DNA of 64,000 nucleotides, taken from positions 176,594 to 240,593 of the forward strand of contig DATJPT010000003.1 of NCBI GenBank assembly GCA_035506275.1, read 5' to 3'. The notes beneath the pieces were generated by a model. That model searched no databases and was not told the origin of the DNA. It saw nothing but the letters and a program-made list of their open reading frames with translations. This document shows, piece after piece, positions 42,605 to 51,973 of the stretch (its first letter is position 1; every line of letters starts with the position of its first letter). The DNA comes from Bacteroidota bacterium (lineage in GTDB: Bacteria > Bacteroidota > Ignavibacteria > UBA10030 > UBA8401). A program made the position numbers and the translations under genes.

Positions 42605-43793
42605 GAAGGTCAGGGTCCTGCTCGTCGAAGACGATCCGATCCAACTCAAGATCGCGTCGCATCTTCTCGGCAAGAAGGGATTGTATGATGTGATCACGGC
42701 GGGGGACGCCGCAGAAGCGTTCGCGGCAGCCAAAGAAAGAAAGCCCGCACTTGTGATCAGCGATTTTTACCTCCCCGGCGGCGACGGGCTCAGCTTGTGT
42801 CAAAAGATCAAAGGGGACCAGCAGTTGAGAAGCACCATGTTCATGCTCCTCACGGCCCAATCGGACCTCGATCAGAAGATTAAGGCGCTCGAAACCGGGG
42901 CCGATGACTTTATTTCCAAGCCGTATAACGAAAGTGAATTTCTATCGAGGGTGCAGGTTCTGCTTCGCATCAAAAAACTGCAGGACGAGCTCCAGCAGGA
43001 CCGCGATCAGCTGCAGGAAGCGAACAAGACCCTCCAGGGTCATTTTGCGGGAATCGTCGATCTCCTCGCGAAGTTCATCACGCTGCGCGTGCCAAATGCG
43101 TCGCTCAACGCAGAAAAAGGAGCGCGAATGGCCAGGTGGATGGGGGAGCGGCTCCATCTTGAGGAGCGGGATCTGCATGAGCTTGAACTCGCTGCACGGT
43201 TGCACGAGATCGGCAAGATCACGATTCCGGACCCCCTCTTCAAGCGCCATCCCGACCAGCTGACGGATGAAGAGTGGCGGCGTTTCCTCGAGTTTCCGCT
43301 GCTGGGAGAGACATTGCTTCATGGAATTCCGGAAATGGAAGAGATCGCGAAGCTCGTCAGGCATCAGCTTGAAAATTATGACGGGTCGGGGTTTCCGGAT
43401 AAGCTCATGGGGAATGAGATCCATCTCTCATGCAGAATTTTGCGCGCGGTGAACTACCTCGAGCATGCAACCCGCGCCGACGTAACGAGTGCAGAAAACC
43501 AGTTTGACCATTTATCCAAGGCGAAAGGGACCAGCCTTGACCCGCACATTGCTCAGCTTCTCCGCGAGTATCTGCAGGTGACGCGCGAGCCATCGTGGCT
43601 GGAAGGAAAAGAAGAAATTTCAATTCTCGACCTCCGTGAGGGAATGGTCATCGCCTCGGACATTTGCACCGGGAATGGGACGAAGCTCCTTCCCAGGGAG
43701 ACAAAAATAACGCGGCCGTTCATCGAGCGCATCTTGGCCCAGCATCATTTTGACCCCATCATCAACAACATCTACGTCTACAAAGCAGAGTAG
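42591..43793 (+). CDS. Response regulator with degenerate HD-GYP-like domain
   Basis: 400 residues: receiver domain 1-125 with phospho-acceptor Asp58 (VISDFYLPGG), a coiled-coil linker, and an HD-GYP-like domain about 150-320. HD-GYP enzymes degrade cyclic di-GMP using conserved metal ligands, but here the HD pair is His205-Glu206 (LHEIGK), the HHExxDGSGYP motif reads QLENYDGSGFP, and the final Asp motif is NYLEHA. These changes suggest it does not hydrolyse cyclic di-GMP and may bind it or partner proteins. The last 75 residues form a further small domain (REGMVIASDICT). ATG at 42591 starts just before the receiver and overlaps motB. Confidence 0.85.
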   Translation: MELSEKVRVLLVEDDPIQLKIASHLLGKKGLYDVITAGDAAEAFAAAKERKPALVISDFYLPGGDGLSLCQKIKGDQQLRSTMFMLLTAQSDLDQKIKALETGADDFISKPYNESEFLSRVQVLLRIKKLQDELQQDRDQLQEANKTLQGHFAGIVDLLAKFITLRVPNASLNAEKGARMARWMGERLHLEERDLHELELAARLHEIGKITIPDPLFKRHPDQLTDEEWRRFLEFPLLGETLLHGIPEMEEIAKLVRHQLENYDGSGFPDKLMGNEIHLSCRILRAVNYLEHATRADVTSAENQFDHLSKAKGTSLDPHIAQLLREYLQVTREPSWLEGKEEISILDLREGMVIASDICTGNGTKLLPRETKITRPFIERILAQHHFDPIINNIYVYKAE

Positions 43794-43975
43794 ATCTTCT
43801 CACCTGCGATCTTCGTCACATTTCATTTTCCGTATCATCCTTCCAATCGGTTCGCACTCGACGCTCAGTTGTGATTCGTGATTGTTTTTTTTACATTTCT
43901 GCGCGCCTAGGGTTGTCTGCGGATGACGATCAAAGAGATTGTGAATTCCCACATGCACATCGTATCGGGTTGATT

Positions 43976-46900
43976 ATGGCCTCCTGCAAATTCTTTTACA
44001 TTCCCCTTATCTTTTCCTTCGGAATTCAGACCGGATTAGCGAATGCCCCTTCCGATAGCCTTGCAGACGCAGGCTGGAAAGCATGGCAACTACCTGATTA
44101 TGCGCTTGCCGAGAAGCAATTTCGCGGATCGGTCGAGGCTGATCCGGCGAACTCGAGGGGGTATGCGGGGCTTGCGCTCCTCAAAAATTTTCAGGAACAA
44201 TATCCGGAATGCTGGGAAGCTCTCGAGAAATTTTCGGGCAAGGAGCCGAACATCTACCCGTACATTTTTTCGTTCTGGCAGACTCTCCGGTTTAGGCTGT
44301 ACAGGCAGCTCCGAAACACGGATCTCCTCGAATACCTGGCCAAGCTTTCAGACGGCGGCGATGACCGGGGCACTCTTCGGGCACAGGCGGACGAAGCGCT
44401 CGAGGATTTTTACCGTGAGAAACACGATCTCTCTACAGCGAATAAATATCACGATAAGATCCATGCGATCAGCGATTGGTTGCTGCTCGGTCCGTTTGAA
44501 AACCTCTCCGCCTCGGGGTACGACAAGGTCTATCCCCCCGAGCTCGCCTTCAACCGCGACACCGTCTACGAGGGGAAGGGGGGAGTTCCCGCGGCATGGT
44601 TCCCCATCGCCTCTCCCGTTCCAAGCACGTGGGTTGATTTTACCAAACATTTCGGTTTCAAAAATTCGATCTTCTACGCGAACACCTTCGTCTATTCGCC
44701 AACGAAAAGAAGCGTGTACTTCCGCGTCGGAACGTCCGGATCTTTTCAGGCCTTCCTCAACGATGAAAAAATTCTGGAGTATTTCGATGAGAACAATAAC
44801 GACCTTGACACGTATGTTGCCGTGACGGACCTGCAGGAAGGATGGAACCGGGTACTCATCAAATGCGGATACTCTGAAATCGACAAATGTAACTTCCTTG
44901 TCCGCATTACCGATGAACATGGAGGGAACATCGGCGGGCTCCGGGTCTCGGCCGATGCAAAAAGCTACACTCCTAAGCCGTCAGCTCCGGTGACTCTCCT
45001 GGAGAATCCATTCGAGGCTTATTTTAAGCAGCAGTTGGATCTCTACCCGGACCGCGGCGAAAATTATGCGCTCCTCGCCCAGCTCTATCTTCGCGATGAT
45101 AAAGCACCGCAGGCGGAGCGCGTTCTTCGAACGGCGCTTTCGCGGTGGCCCCGTTGTCCTCTTTTTTACACGCTCCTGATGGAAGCATACCAACGGGGAA
45201 AGAAGACCGACGAAGTTGAAGAATTGGTCGGAAAGCTTTCATCGATCGACGGCGAGCTTCCTCAAGTGCTGAATTTCAAGATCGGGGAAGCGCTCAACAA
45301 CGAGGAGTATCAGAAAGTGGAAGATCTGCTCGCCCAGCTCAGGAGTCATCATTACGACCCTGAATTTGTCTACCAGGTCGAAATGGGCCTTTTGGGAAAA
45401 GAGAAGGAGGTCGACAAGCTCGTCTCACTGGCAGCAGAAGCGTGCGCCAAGTATCCGCTGAATTGGGAATTCGCGAACCTGCAGGCCTTGATCGAATCCG
45501 AAATCCGTCATGACCCGGGAAAGGCAGCCGAAGTGGTCGGTGATTATCTTTCGAGGAGCTATGGACTCACCCAGGTATACACGATGGCAAATTATTATCT
45601 GAAGGCGGGCAAGCTGGACGAATGGGAGTCCGCTATGAACGACGCGCTCGAGTTTGCTCCGACCTCAACGGGATACGTGTATTCGATGGGGCTCGAGTAT
45701 CAACTCTCCAAGAATTTTTCAAAAGCAGAGGAGGCATTCCATCATGCGCTCGCGCTGTGTCCCAATAGCGGTGTTTATTGGTCAAAACTTGCGGAGGTCT
45801 ATAAGTCCACCGGCCGGATCGATGAGGCAAGAACTGCCTACCGGACGGCACTGAAATATGATTCACGCGACTTCGATGCCCGCGAAGCGCTGCGGGAGCT
45901 GGAAGGAAAGAAGCCGATCTTTGCGGCATTTACCTCACTCAATATCGACAGTCTTGTCAATGCGGCCCCCGATAAGAAAGAATACGAAAACGACGATGCC
46001 GTTATCCTTCTGGACGACGCGAAGCGGGTAGTGTTCGAACACGGAGCGTCGATGGTGGCGAATGAAATGCTGGTAAAAGTATTTGATTCGAGAGGGATCG
46101 ATGCCTGGAAGCAGTACTCCATCAGCTACAACAGCTATAACGAGGCGTTAGCGATCGAGAAAGCGGTAACGGTTAAAAAGGACGGGACGGAAGTGAAGGC
46201 AGATGTCAGCAACGGGGACGTCGTGTTCAAGTCGCTCGAGCCGAATGACTGTCTGTACCTGAAATGGAAGATAAAAAATTACTACAGCGGCATGCTTGCG
46301 AAGCATTTCTGGGATACTCATTCGTTCAATGGATTCTTCCCGTTCCGCGTAAGCCGGTATTCGCTCATGGTGCCGAACGAGGCGCAGTTCAACCATCGAA
46401 CGCAATTCATCGACGACAGCCCCACCGTACGGCATACGGACGAAGCGGTCATTTACGAATGGGAGGCGAAAAATGAACCTTCCATTCGGTATGAAAGCGG
46501 AATGCCGGTCCTGCGCGATGTGGGGAAAATGCTGTTCGTCTCGAGCGTCCCTTCGTGGGATTATATCTCCAACTGGTACTCCGATCTCGCGCGCACCAAG
46601 ACCCGGTCGGCGGCCGAGGTGCAGGACCAGGTCGCAGCGCTGTTCGACGGGAAAAAGAACTTATCGGAGGCAGAAAAGGTCAAGACGATCTACGATTATA
46701 TTACGGAGAACATTCGTTACAGCAGCGTCTCATTCAGGCAGTCTGCGTATGTTCCGCAGCGGGCGCGCGATGTGTTGGTTCAGCGCCTCGGCGACTGCAA
46801 GGACATGGCAACGCTTTGCATCTCGATGTTGAACGAAGCCGGCGTCAAAGCTCACTTCGTCCTCGTCAATACCTGGGATAACGGATTCATCGGAAATATT

Positions 46901-47731
46901 CTCCCCGGCGTTGAGTTCAACCATTGCATCGTCGGCGTAGAGTTGAAAGGGGGGGTGAAATATATCGATCTCACCGGCGCCTATTTTTCCGTCGGCAGCG
47001 TTCCCCCCGCCGTCAACGGAGCATTCGCCCTTGCCATCGAGGATACAACGCGGGCTCCGATGCATCTTGCGCTCAAACAATTCGATCCGAGTACTATTAT
47101 GCGAACGAGTACCGCGGTGCTTCACAACGATAACAGCATGCTGTTTGTGTGCACAACCCGGCGAACCGGGACGCCGAGTGCCATCATGCGTTATCACTAC
47201 AGAGGGAAGAGCAAGGATGAACAAATCAAAAAACTGACCGAGATCATTAGCACAGATTACCCGAATATCGCGGTGAAAGATATCAGCATCAAAGACCTCG
47301 ACAGGCTCGATACGGTGCTTGAAGACAGGCAGGAGTTCACCGTCCCCCAATTTATCTCCGATGTCGGCTCGTTCAAGCTTATTCATCTTCCGTGGACCGA
47401 TAAACTCTCTCTATCGGAGGCGCTGTCGTACGAAACGCGAAAGTATCCTTACGTGCTGAGAAATCCGATGGATTCGCTGGTTGAAACCCTGGAGGTTCAG
47501 CTCCCCTCCGGATACGCGCTCCAGGAGATCCCCAAGTCGATTTCTTTGTCGTGTCCGGCGGGAACGTACAGCGTCGAGTATAAATACGCCGACGGCGTCA
47601 TCGCTGCAAAAAGGACATTTGTAACCGCCAAGTCGATCGTCAACCCGGATGAATATCAGGAATACAAAAAATTCTATAATCAGGCCTTAAAGGAGGACAA
47701 TCGGCAGCTTCTTCTCGCCAAAACAGAATAG
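43976..47731 (+). CDS. Large secreted TPR protein with DUF3857 and transglutaminase domains
   Basis: A 1251-residue exported protein. Signal peptide about 1-24 (ending TGLANAP). Several TPR units at about 30-130 and 360-640, separated by a beta-rich stretch (about 160-320). A DUF3857-like region (about 660-870) is followed by a transglutaminase-fold domain with Cys941 (RLGDCKDMATL), His983 (FNHCIVG) and Asp998 (YIDLTG), the full triad, so it could be an active peptidase or amidase. This architecture is common in Bacteroidota-like genomes; function is unknown. The ATG at 43976 is chosen for its signal peptide over an upstream GTG. The 182 bases upstream contain an 8-T run but no clear promoter. 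Confidence 0.85.
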   Translation: MASCKFFYIPLIFSFGIQTGLANAPSDSLADAGWKAWQLPDYALAEKQFRGSVEADPANSRGYAGLALLKNFQEQYPECWEALEKFSGKEPNIYPYIFSFWQTLRFRLYRQLRNTDLLEYLAKLSDGGDDRGTLRAQADEALEDFYREKHDLSTANKYHDKIHAISDWLLLGPFENLSASGYDKVYPPELAFNRDTVYEGKGGVPAAWFPIASPVPSTWVDFTKHFGFKNSIFYANTFVYSPTKRSVYFRVGTSGSFQAFLNDEKILEYFDENNNDLDTYVAVTDLQEGWNRVLIKCGYSEIDKCNFLVRITDEHGGNIGGLRVSADAKSYTPKPSAPVTLLENPFEAYFKQQLDLYPDRGENYALLAQLYLRDDKAPQAERVLRTALSRWPRCPLFYTLLMEAYQRGKKTDEVEELVGKLSSIDGELPQVLNFKIGEALNNEEYQKVEDLLAQLRSHHYDPEFVYQVEMGLLGKEKEVDKLVSLAAEACAKYPLNWEFANLQALIESEIRHDPGKAAEVVGDYLSRSYGLTQVYTMANYYLKAGKLDEWESAMNDALEFAPTSTGYVYSMGLEYQLSKNFSKAEEAFHHALALCPNSGVYWSKLAEVYKSTGRIDEARTAYRTALKYDSRDFDAREALRELEGKKPIFAAFTSLNIDSLVNAAPDKKEYENDDAVILLDDAKRVVFEHGASMVANEMLVKVFDSRGIDAWKQYSISYNSYNEALAIEKAVTVKKDGTEVKADVSNGDVVFKSLEPNDCLYLKWKIKNYYSGMLAKHFWDTHSFNGFFPFRVSRYSLMVPNEAQFNHRTQFIDDSPTVRHTDEAVIYEWEAKNEPSIRYESGMPVLRDVGKMLFVSSVPSWDYISNWYSDLARTKTRSAAEVQDQVAALFDGKKNLSEAEKVKTIYDYITENIRYSSVSFRQSAYVPQRARDVLVQRLGDCKDMATLCISMLNEAGVKAHFVLVNTWDNGFIGNILPGVEFNHCIVGVELKGGVKYIDLTGAYFSVGSVPPAVNGAFALAIEDTTRAPMHLALKQFDPSTIMRTSTAVLHNDNSMLFVCTTRRTGTPSAIMRYHYRGKSKDEQIKKLTEIISTDYPNIAVKDISIKDLDRLDTVLEDRQEFTVPQFISDVGSFKLIHLPWTDKLSLSEALSYETRKYPYVLRNPMDSLVETLEVQLPSGYALQEIPKSISLSCPAGTYSVEYKYADGVIAAKRTFVTAKSIVNPDEYQEYKKFYNQALKEDNRQLLLAKTE

Positions 47732-47812
47732 ACTTCAGCAGTATTTTGATTTACTTCACATTATTGAAAGCCCTCTTCATTTGAAATCCTCGAATCCATC
47801 GCAGGCGCATCT

Positions 47813-50209
47813 ATGAAAATAGCAATAACCAAGACGAAAATTCTCTTTGCATGCATGATTTCCGTGATGGCAATGAATCCTGCGGCGGCATCGGTTGCCT
47901 CCTTTACGAAAAACGCCGACGGGATTACTTGCATCCTGGATAAAGGAGCGATGAAGATCAAGATCTGCCGCAGCGACATCGTCGAAATACAATACAGCAT
48001 ACTTGTTCCGTTTCCCTCCAGACGATCATTGGTTGTCCCTGATTCATGGAAAGGGACTGCGGAGTTTTCCGTTTCAGAGAATCCTGAAGCGGTCGTCGTC
48101 TCTACCTCTTCTTTGCAGATCGAGATCAGCAAACGCACCGATGCCATAACTTACAGAGAGCCGACTGGTGCGGTGATTCTGGCCGAAGATCGTGCGGATG
48201 GGAAAAGAATGATGCCCGATACCGTCGCGGGCATCCACACCTATGCGTGCTCAACGAGATTTCTCTCTCCCATGGATGAAGCATTGTACGGTCTCGGATG
48301 TCATCCGAAGGATTCATTATCGATGAACTATAAAGGACGCGACCAGGACCTCGCAATAAAATATATGACCGGGGCCATCCCCGTCCTCCTGTCGACGCGG
48401 GGTTACGGTCTTATGTGGGACAATTACTCTGCATCAAAGTTTTACGGCGCCGAGGAAGGGGATTCCAAATTTGAATACGTATCGGAGAGCGGTGTCATGG
48501 TCGACTATTATTTCTTTTATGGACCGGAATTCGACCATATCATCGCATCGTACCGAGCGACAACCGGCGAAGCGCCGATGTTCCCCAAATGGGCATTCGG
48601 ACTTTTTCAGTCGCAGGATCGATACCAGAGCCAGAAGGAAGTTCTCGCGGTGAAGGATCATTACCGGAATGATCATATCCCGGTCGATTGCATCGTGCAG
48701 GATTGGTTCTACTGGGAGCCGAACGTCATCGGCTCGCATGTCATGGCTCCGACACGGTATCCCGATCCGAAAGCGATGGTCGACGAGCTGCATCAGGCGA
48801 ATATCCATGCTATGATCTCCATTTGGCCGGTCTTTGCAAAGGGTACTCAGAATTTTGATGAACTGAAGAAAGCAGGAGGGATGACGGAGATCACGTGGGA
48901 CAACGTAATGACCCATACGTTCGACAGTTATTATGACGCCCATGATTCGTCGGCGCGGGATATCTATTGGAGAGAGGCAAAAGACAGCCTCATCGGACGC
49001 GACGGATGGGACGCATGGTGGGTTGACCAGTGCGAACCGGATAACGGCGACCTCCTCGATGCCCGGCGGCAGGCGATGTTTTCCATCGGCAAAGGAATAG
49101 ACTATTTCAACACATTTTCTCTGGCTCACACGACAGGCTTATACAAGAACTGGAGGCATGACATCCCCGGGAAACGCGCCTTCTTTCTCGTGCGGCAGGC
49201 GTTCGCAGGGCAGCAGAGGAACTCCGCGACGCTCTGGTCATCCGACATCACTTGCACATTCCATGATTACAAGGATCAGGTCCCCCAGGCGATCAACGCA
49301 TGCGTCTCCGGCATTCCGTACTGGACTTCGGACATCGGCGGGTACCACCTCGGGTGGATGTCGCCGGATTGGTCGGCGGCTGCGAACAGAGAATTATTCA
49401 CGCGATGGTTCCAGTTCGGTTCCTTCTGTCCCGTCTTCAGGATCCACGGCAAAGGGGAACGCGCGCTTTTCTCGAACAATTGGGATGCCGAGACAAAGAA
49501 AATTTTGTTGAAGTACGACAACCTGCGGTATCGATTGCTCCCGTATATCTATTCGTTGTCGTGGAAAGTGACAAGCGAAGGTTACACACCGATGCGCTCG
49601 CTCGCCTTTGATTTCAGGGGGGACAGAGCTGTTGACAATATTCAGGATCAATACATGTTCGGCCCCGCATTTCTTGTAAGCCCTGTGACGGAACCGATGC
49701 GCCCCGACGTATCCGCTGTGTTTTCAGGTCAAACGAGAAAAGTATATCTTCCGGAAGCAGCTCTTTGGGTTGATTTCTGGACAGGCAGATCCTATTCGGG
49801 AAAAGAAACGATCGATGCGCCGGCTCCGATCGAGACCCTTCCTTTGTATGTGAGAGCCGGTTCGATCATCCCGATGGGGCCGTACATGGAATACGCTACG
49901 GAGAAGAAGGCCGATCAGATCGAACTCAGGATCTATCCCGGGGCGAACGGAAAATTCGTGATGTATGAAGATGCTAACGACGGTTATGAGTACGAGAAAG
50001 GGGAATATGCCACGATCGAATTTACGTGGAATGACGCTGCCCGGATGCTGACTATTGAGGGGCAGAAGGGGAGTTATCCGGGGATGTTGGCCAAACGCTC
50101 GTTCGACGTTGTGCTCGTTCAACCGGATCATGGAACAGGCGTAGAAATCTCTCAGCACATCGACAAGCACGTCGACTACAACGGAACAAGACTCGACGTC
50201 AAGCTTTGA
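47813..50209 (+). CDS. Secreted glycoside hydrolase family 31 (alpha-xylosidase/alpha-glucosidase)
   Basis: 798 residues with a signal peptide (about 1-26, ending NPAAAS). N-terminal beta domain, then a (beta/alpha)8 barrel: probable nucleophile Asp405 in AWWVDQCEPDNGD, probable acid/base Asp478 in LWSSDITCTFHD, and SGIPYWTSDIGGYH. A DUF5110-like C-terminal domain contains KFVMYEDANDGYEYEKGEY. The DxxEP form of the nucleophile site is common in alpha-xylosidases, but the substrate cannot be decided. Its 3' end overlaps the convergent gene by 11 bases. Likely periplasmic or surface sugar processing. Confidence 0.9.
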   Translation: MKIAITKTKILFACMISVMAMNPAAASVASFTKNADGITCILDKGAMKIKICRSDIVEIQYSILVPFPSRRSLVVPDSWKGTAEFSVSENPEAVVVSTSSLQIEISKRTDAITYREPTGAVILAEDRADGKRMMPDTVAGIHTYACSTRFLSPMDEALYGLGCHPKDSLSMNYKGRDQDLAIKYMTGAIPVLLSTRGYGLMWDNYSASKFYGAEEGDSKFEYVSESGVMVDYYFFYGPEFDHIIASYRATTGEAPMFPKWAFGLFQSQDRYQSQKEVLAVKDHYRNDHIPVDCIVQDWFYWEPNVIGSHVMAPTRYPDPKAMVDELHQANIHAMISIWPVFAKGTQNFDELKKAGGMTEITWDNVMTHTFDSYYDAHDSSARDIYWREAKDSLIGRDGWDAWWVDQCEPDNGDLLDARRQAMFSIGKGIDYFNTFSLAHTTGLYKNWRHDIPGKRAFFLVRQAFAGQQRNSATLWSSDITCTFHDYKDQVPQAINACVSGIPYWTSDIGGYHLGWMSPDWSAAANRELFTRWFQFGSFCPVFRIHGKGERALFSNNWDAETKKILLKYDNLRYRLLPYIYSLSWKVTSEGYTPMRSLAFDFRGDRAVDNIQDQYMFGPAFLVSPVTEPMRPDVSAVFSGQTRKVYLPEAALWVDFWTGRSYSGKETIDAPAPIETLPLYVRAGSIIPMGPYMEYATEKKADQIELRIYPGANGKFVMYEDANDGYEYEKGEYATIEFTWNDAARMLTIEGQKGSYPGMLAKRSFDVVLVQPDHGTGVEISQHIDKHVDYNGTRLDVKL

Positions 50210-50975
50210 TGGATTGATTGTTCCGGCTGATGCGATAGTGTGCAAGCTCTGCGAGCTGCTTGACGCCCGGGTAATAATCCGGGGGGATCGGAGGATGCAC
50301 CGTAAGAGAGGCAACGATCGATCGATGAGCGAGCAGTTTCCAAAAGTGTTCCGCAAAATTCATCGATCCGTACCAGCATACGCTGTCTCTGTTTAACGGA
50401 CTGAACGGAGCTTCGTCTATTTCAAGATAAGCGATTGTGATCGGGAGGATCTTTGCGTTTGCATGCACGGCGGCGTTGAAGAGCGAACTCTTGAAAGGGA
50501 GCACCTGGTCGCCGTTTGTCGATGTCCCTTCCGGAAATATCTGTACATTCACTCCTTGGACCAACGCCTCTTCAATTTCTTTCACCGACTCAACGGTCCC
50601 GCGGAAAGCATCCCGGTCCACAAACAAAGTCCCGCCAAGGCTCACGAAACCCCCTAAAATAGGCCATTGTTTGACATCTTTCTTTGCGACAAAGATCGCC
50701 GCGAAAGCACAACCGATGACGACCATGTCAAGGTAACTCTGATGATTTGCCACGAGCAGAAAATTCTCCCTCGACAACTCCTCTCCAAGGACATCTCGGA
50801 CAACGCTAAGTCCGAGAACCGCCGCAGCTGATCTTGTCCACCAGTGAGAGGCGTTTCCTAAGAACCCATTTTTCCTCGCGGGGCTGAAAAAGAGCGCTGC
50901 CCGCCCAAACAAAGCAATGAGGCTAAAGAACAAAGAGATGACGCATAGAGCGCAAAACTTCCATAGCCGTTTCAC
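50199..50975 (-). CDS. PlsC-type 1-acyl-sn-glycerol-3-phosphate/ornithine-lipid acyltransferase (OlsA-like)
   Basis: A 258-residue membrane-bound acyltransferase. One or two N-terminal helices (about 5-25), the catalytic motif NHQSYLD (HX4D), and FPEGTST. The partner gene just upstream is OlsB-like, so this probably adds the second acyl chain to form ornithine lipid rather than only phosphatidic acid. Start taken as GTG at 50975, which overlaps the upstream stop as GTGA and has GGAG before it; a TTG at 50996 is the alternative. Residual doubt: general PlsC enzymes look the same. Confidence 0.85.
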   Translation of the reverse strand: MKRLWKFCALCVISLFFSLIALFGRAALFFSPARKNGFLGNASHWWTRSAAAVLGLSVVRDVLGEELSRENFLLVANHQSYLDMVVIGCAFAAIFVAKKDVKQWPILGGFVSLGGTLFVDRDAFRGTVESVKEIEEALVQGVNVQIFPEGTSTNGDQVLPFKSSLFNAAVHANAKILPITIAYLEIDEAPFSPLNRDSVCWYGSMNFAEHFWKLLAHRSIVASLTVHPPIPPDYYPGVKQLAELAHYRISRNNQSIKA

Positions 50976-51748
50976 GTTGCTCCGGCCATTTTCCAATAGT
51001 GATTTTTGTATTTTTCCGTGATCTTGTCAGTTTCCAGCAGGGCGAAGAAATCGACCGTCCCGAATTGTCTGTCGAGCGCCGGTTCCCCACAGATCAGCGC
51101 GCCAGCGCGTAGATATCCCTTTAATAGCGGAGAAAAGTTTTGGATAATGTGATTCACTTCGCGGCCGCTATCGAGTCCGGGAGTAAGGCTCATGGCGCAC
51201 CGCCGGGTTGGAAACACCCGGTAATGATCTGGCGCGAAATGATGCTCCCTCAGGTAGGCAAATGCGCCGGCGACCTCACCTTCCTCGATGCTGTGAAAGC
51301 TTGCGCATCCAAACATCGCGTTGATGTTATGGATCTCGATATACCGGGCGATTCCAGCCCACAATAAATTAACGACAGCAAGTGAGCGATACTCCTTCGC
51401 CACACAGGACCGTCCCAACTCCAGCGACTGCCCCGGCAATTGTTTAATGCGCCCGAGTTCGAATTCATTCTCCGAGTAGAAGCCGAAACTTTTCTCCGCT
51501 TTTTCCTGCCGCAGCAACCGATACGTACCGACAACATTATCCGTTTCTCTATCCTTGACGATCAAATGGTCGCAGAAGGTGTCGTAGACATCCGAGTCTA
51601 GCCCGGTTTCATAGGAAGATTCGAGCCCTTCGTGGAGTTCCAAGTTGAAGACCTTGAAACGGAGCCGGAGGGCTGCTTCAACCTCGTATAAATACTCGGC
51701 GATTTTTACTTCGAAGAAGGGAGTCGATGCCAGAAGGTGTTGGTACAT
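50972..51748 (-). CDS. GNAT-fold N-acyltransferase, ornithine-lipid synthase OlsB-like
   Basis: 258 residues of the acyl-ACP-dependent N-acyltransferase family (PlsC partner). Features: FEVKIAEYLYEVEAALRLRF, SDVYDTFCDHLIVKD, VVGTYRLLRQ, and LELGRSCVAKEYRSLAVVNL. OlsB makes lyso-ornithine lipid, which OlsA acylates; the two genes are coupled by a 4-base overlap. The ATG at 51748 is the first in-frame ATG and gives the usual N-terminus. An in-frame TTG at 51838 would add 30 polar residues. An ATG with a better ribosome site at 51804 is out of frame. Confidence 0.82.
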   Translation of the reverse strand: MYQHLLASTPFFEVKIAEYLYEVEAALRLRFKVFNLELHEGLESSYETGLDSDVYDTFCDHLIVKDRETDNVVGTYRLLRQEKAEKSFGFYSENEFELGRIKQLPGQSLELGRSCVAKEYRSLAVVNLLWAGIARYIEIHNINAMFGCASFHSIEEGEVAGAFAYLREHHFAPDHYRVFPTRRCAMSLTPGLDSGREVNHIIQNFSPLLKGYLRAGALICGEPALDRQFGTVDFFALLETDKITEKYKNHYWKMAGAT

Positions 51749-51973
51749 GCGAATTGTCCCGTTGAGTGAATGTTCTTGACCAAAGTACTCTCGATGTGTT
51801 TCATTATTATTATCCTCGTTTAACGGTCGTGTTATCAATCGTTGCGTGCAAGTACCGGAACGGTCGTTTTCGCTACATCATTCTCAGATAATATTTTAAC
51901 GGGAGGGGGCTCAGTAAAGATTTGTTAACCCTTCCGTTATCCTGCGGTAAAAGAGAACAATTACCTTTGTGGC

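Noticed and set aside
43885..43892. Run of eight T as part of a terminator after the response regulator gene
   Set aside because: No stable hairpin directly precedes it; only a weak 5-bp stem with a very long loop.
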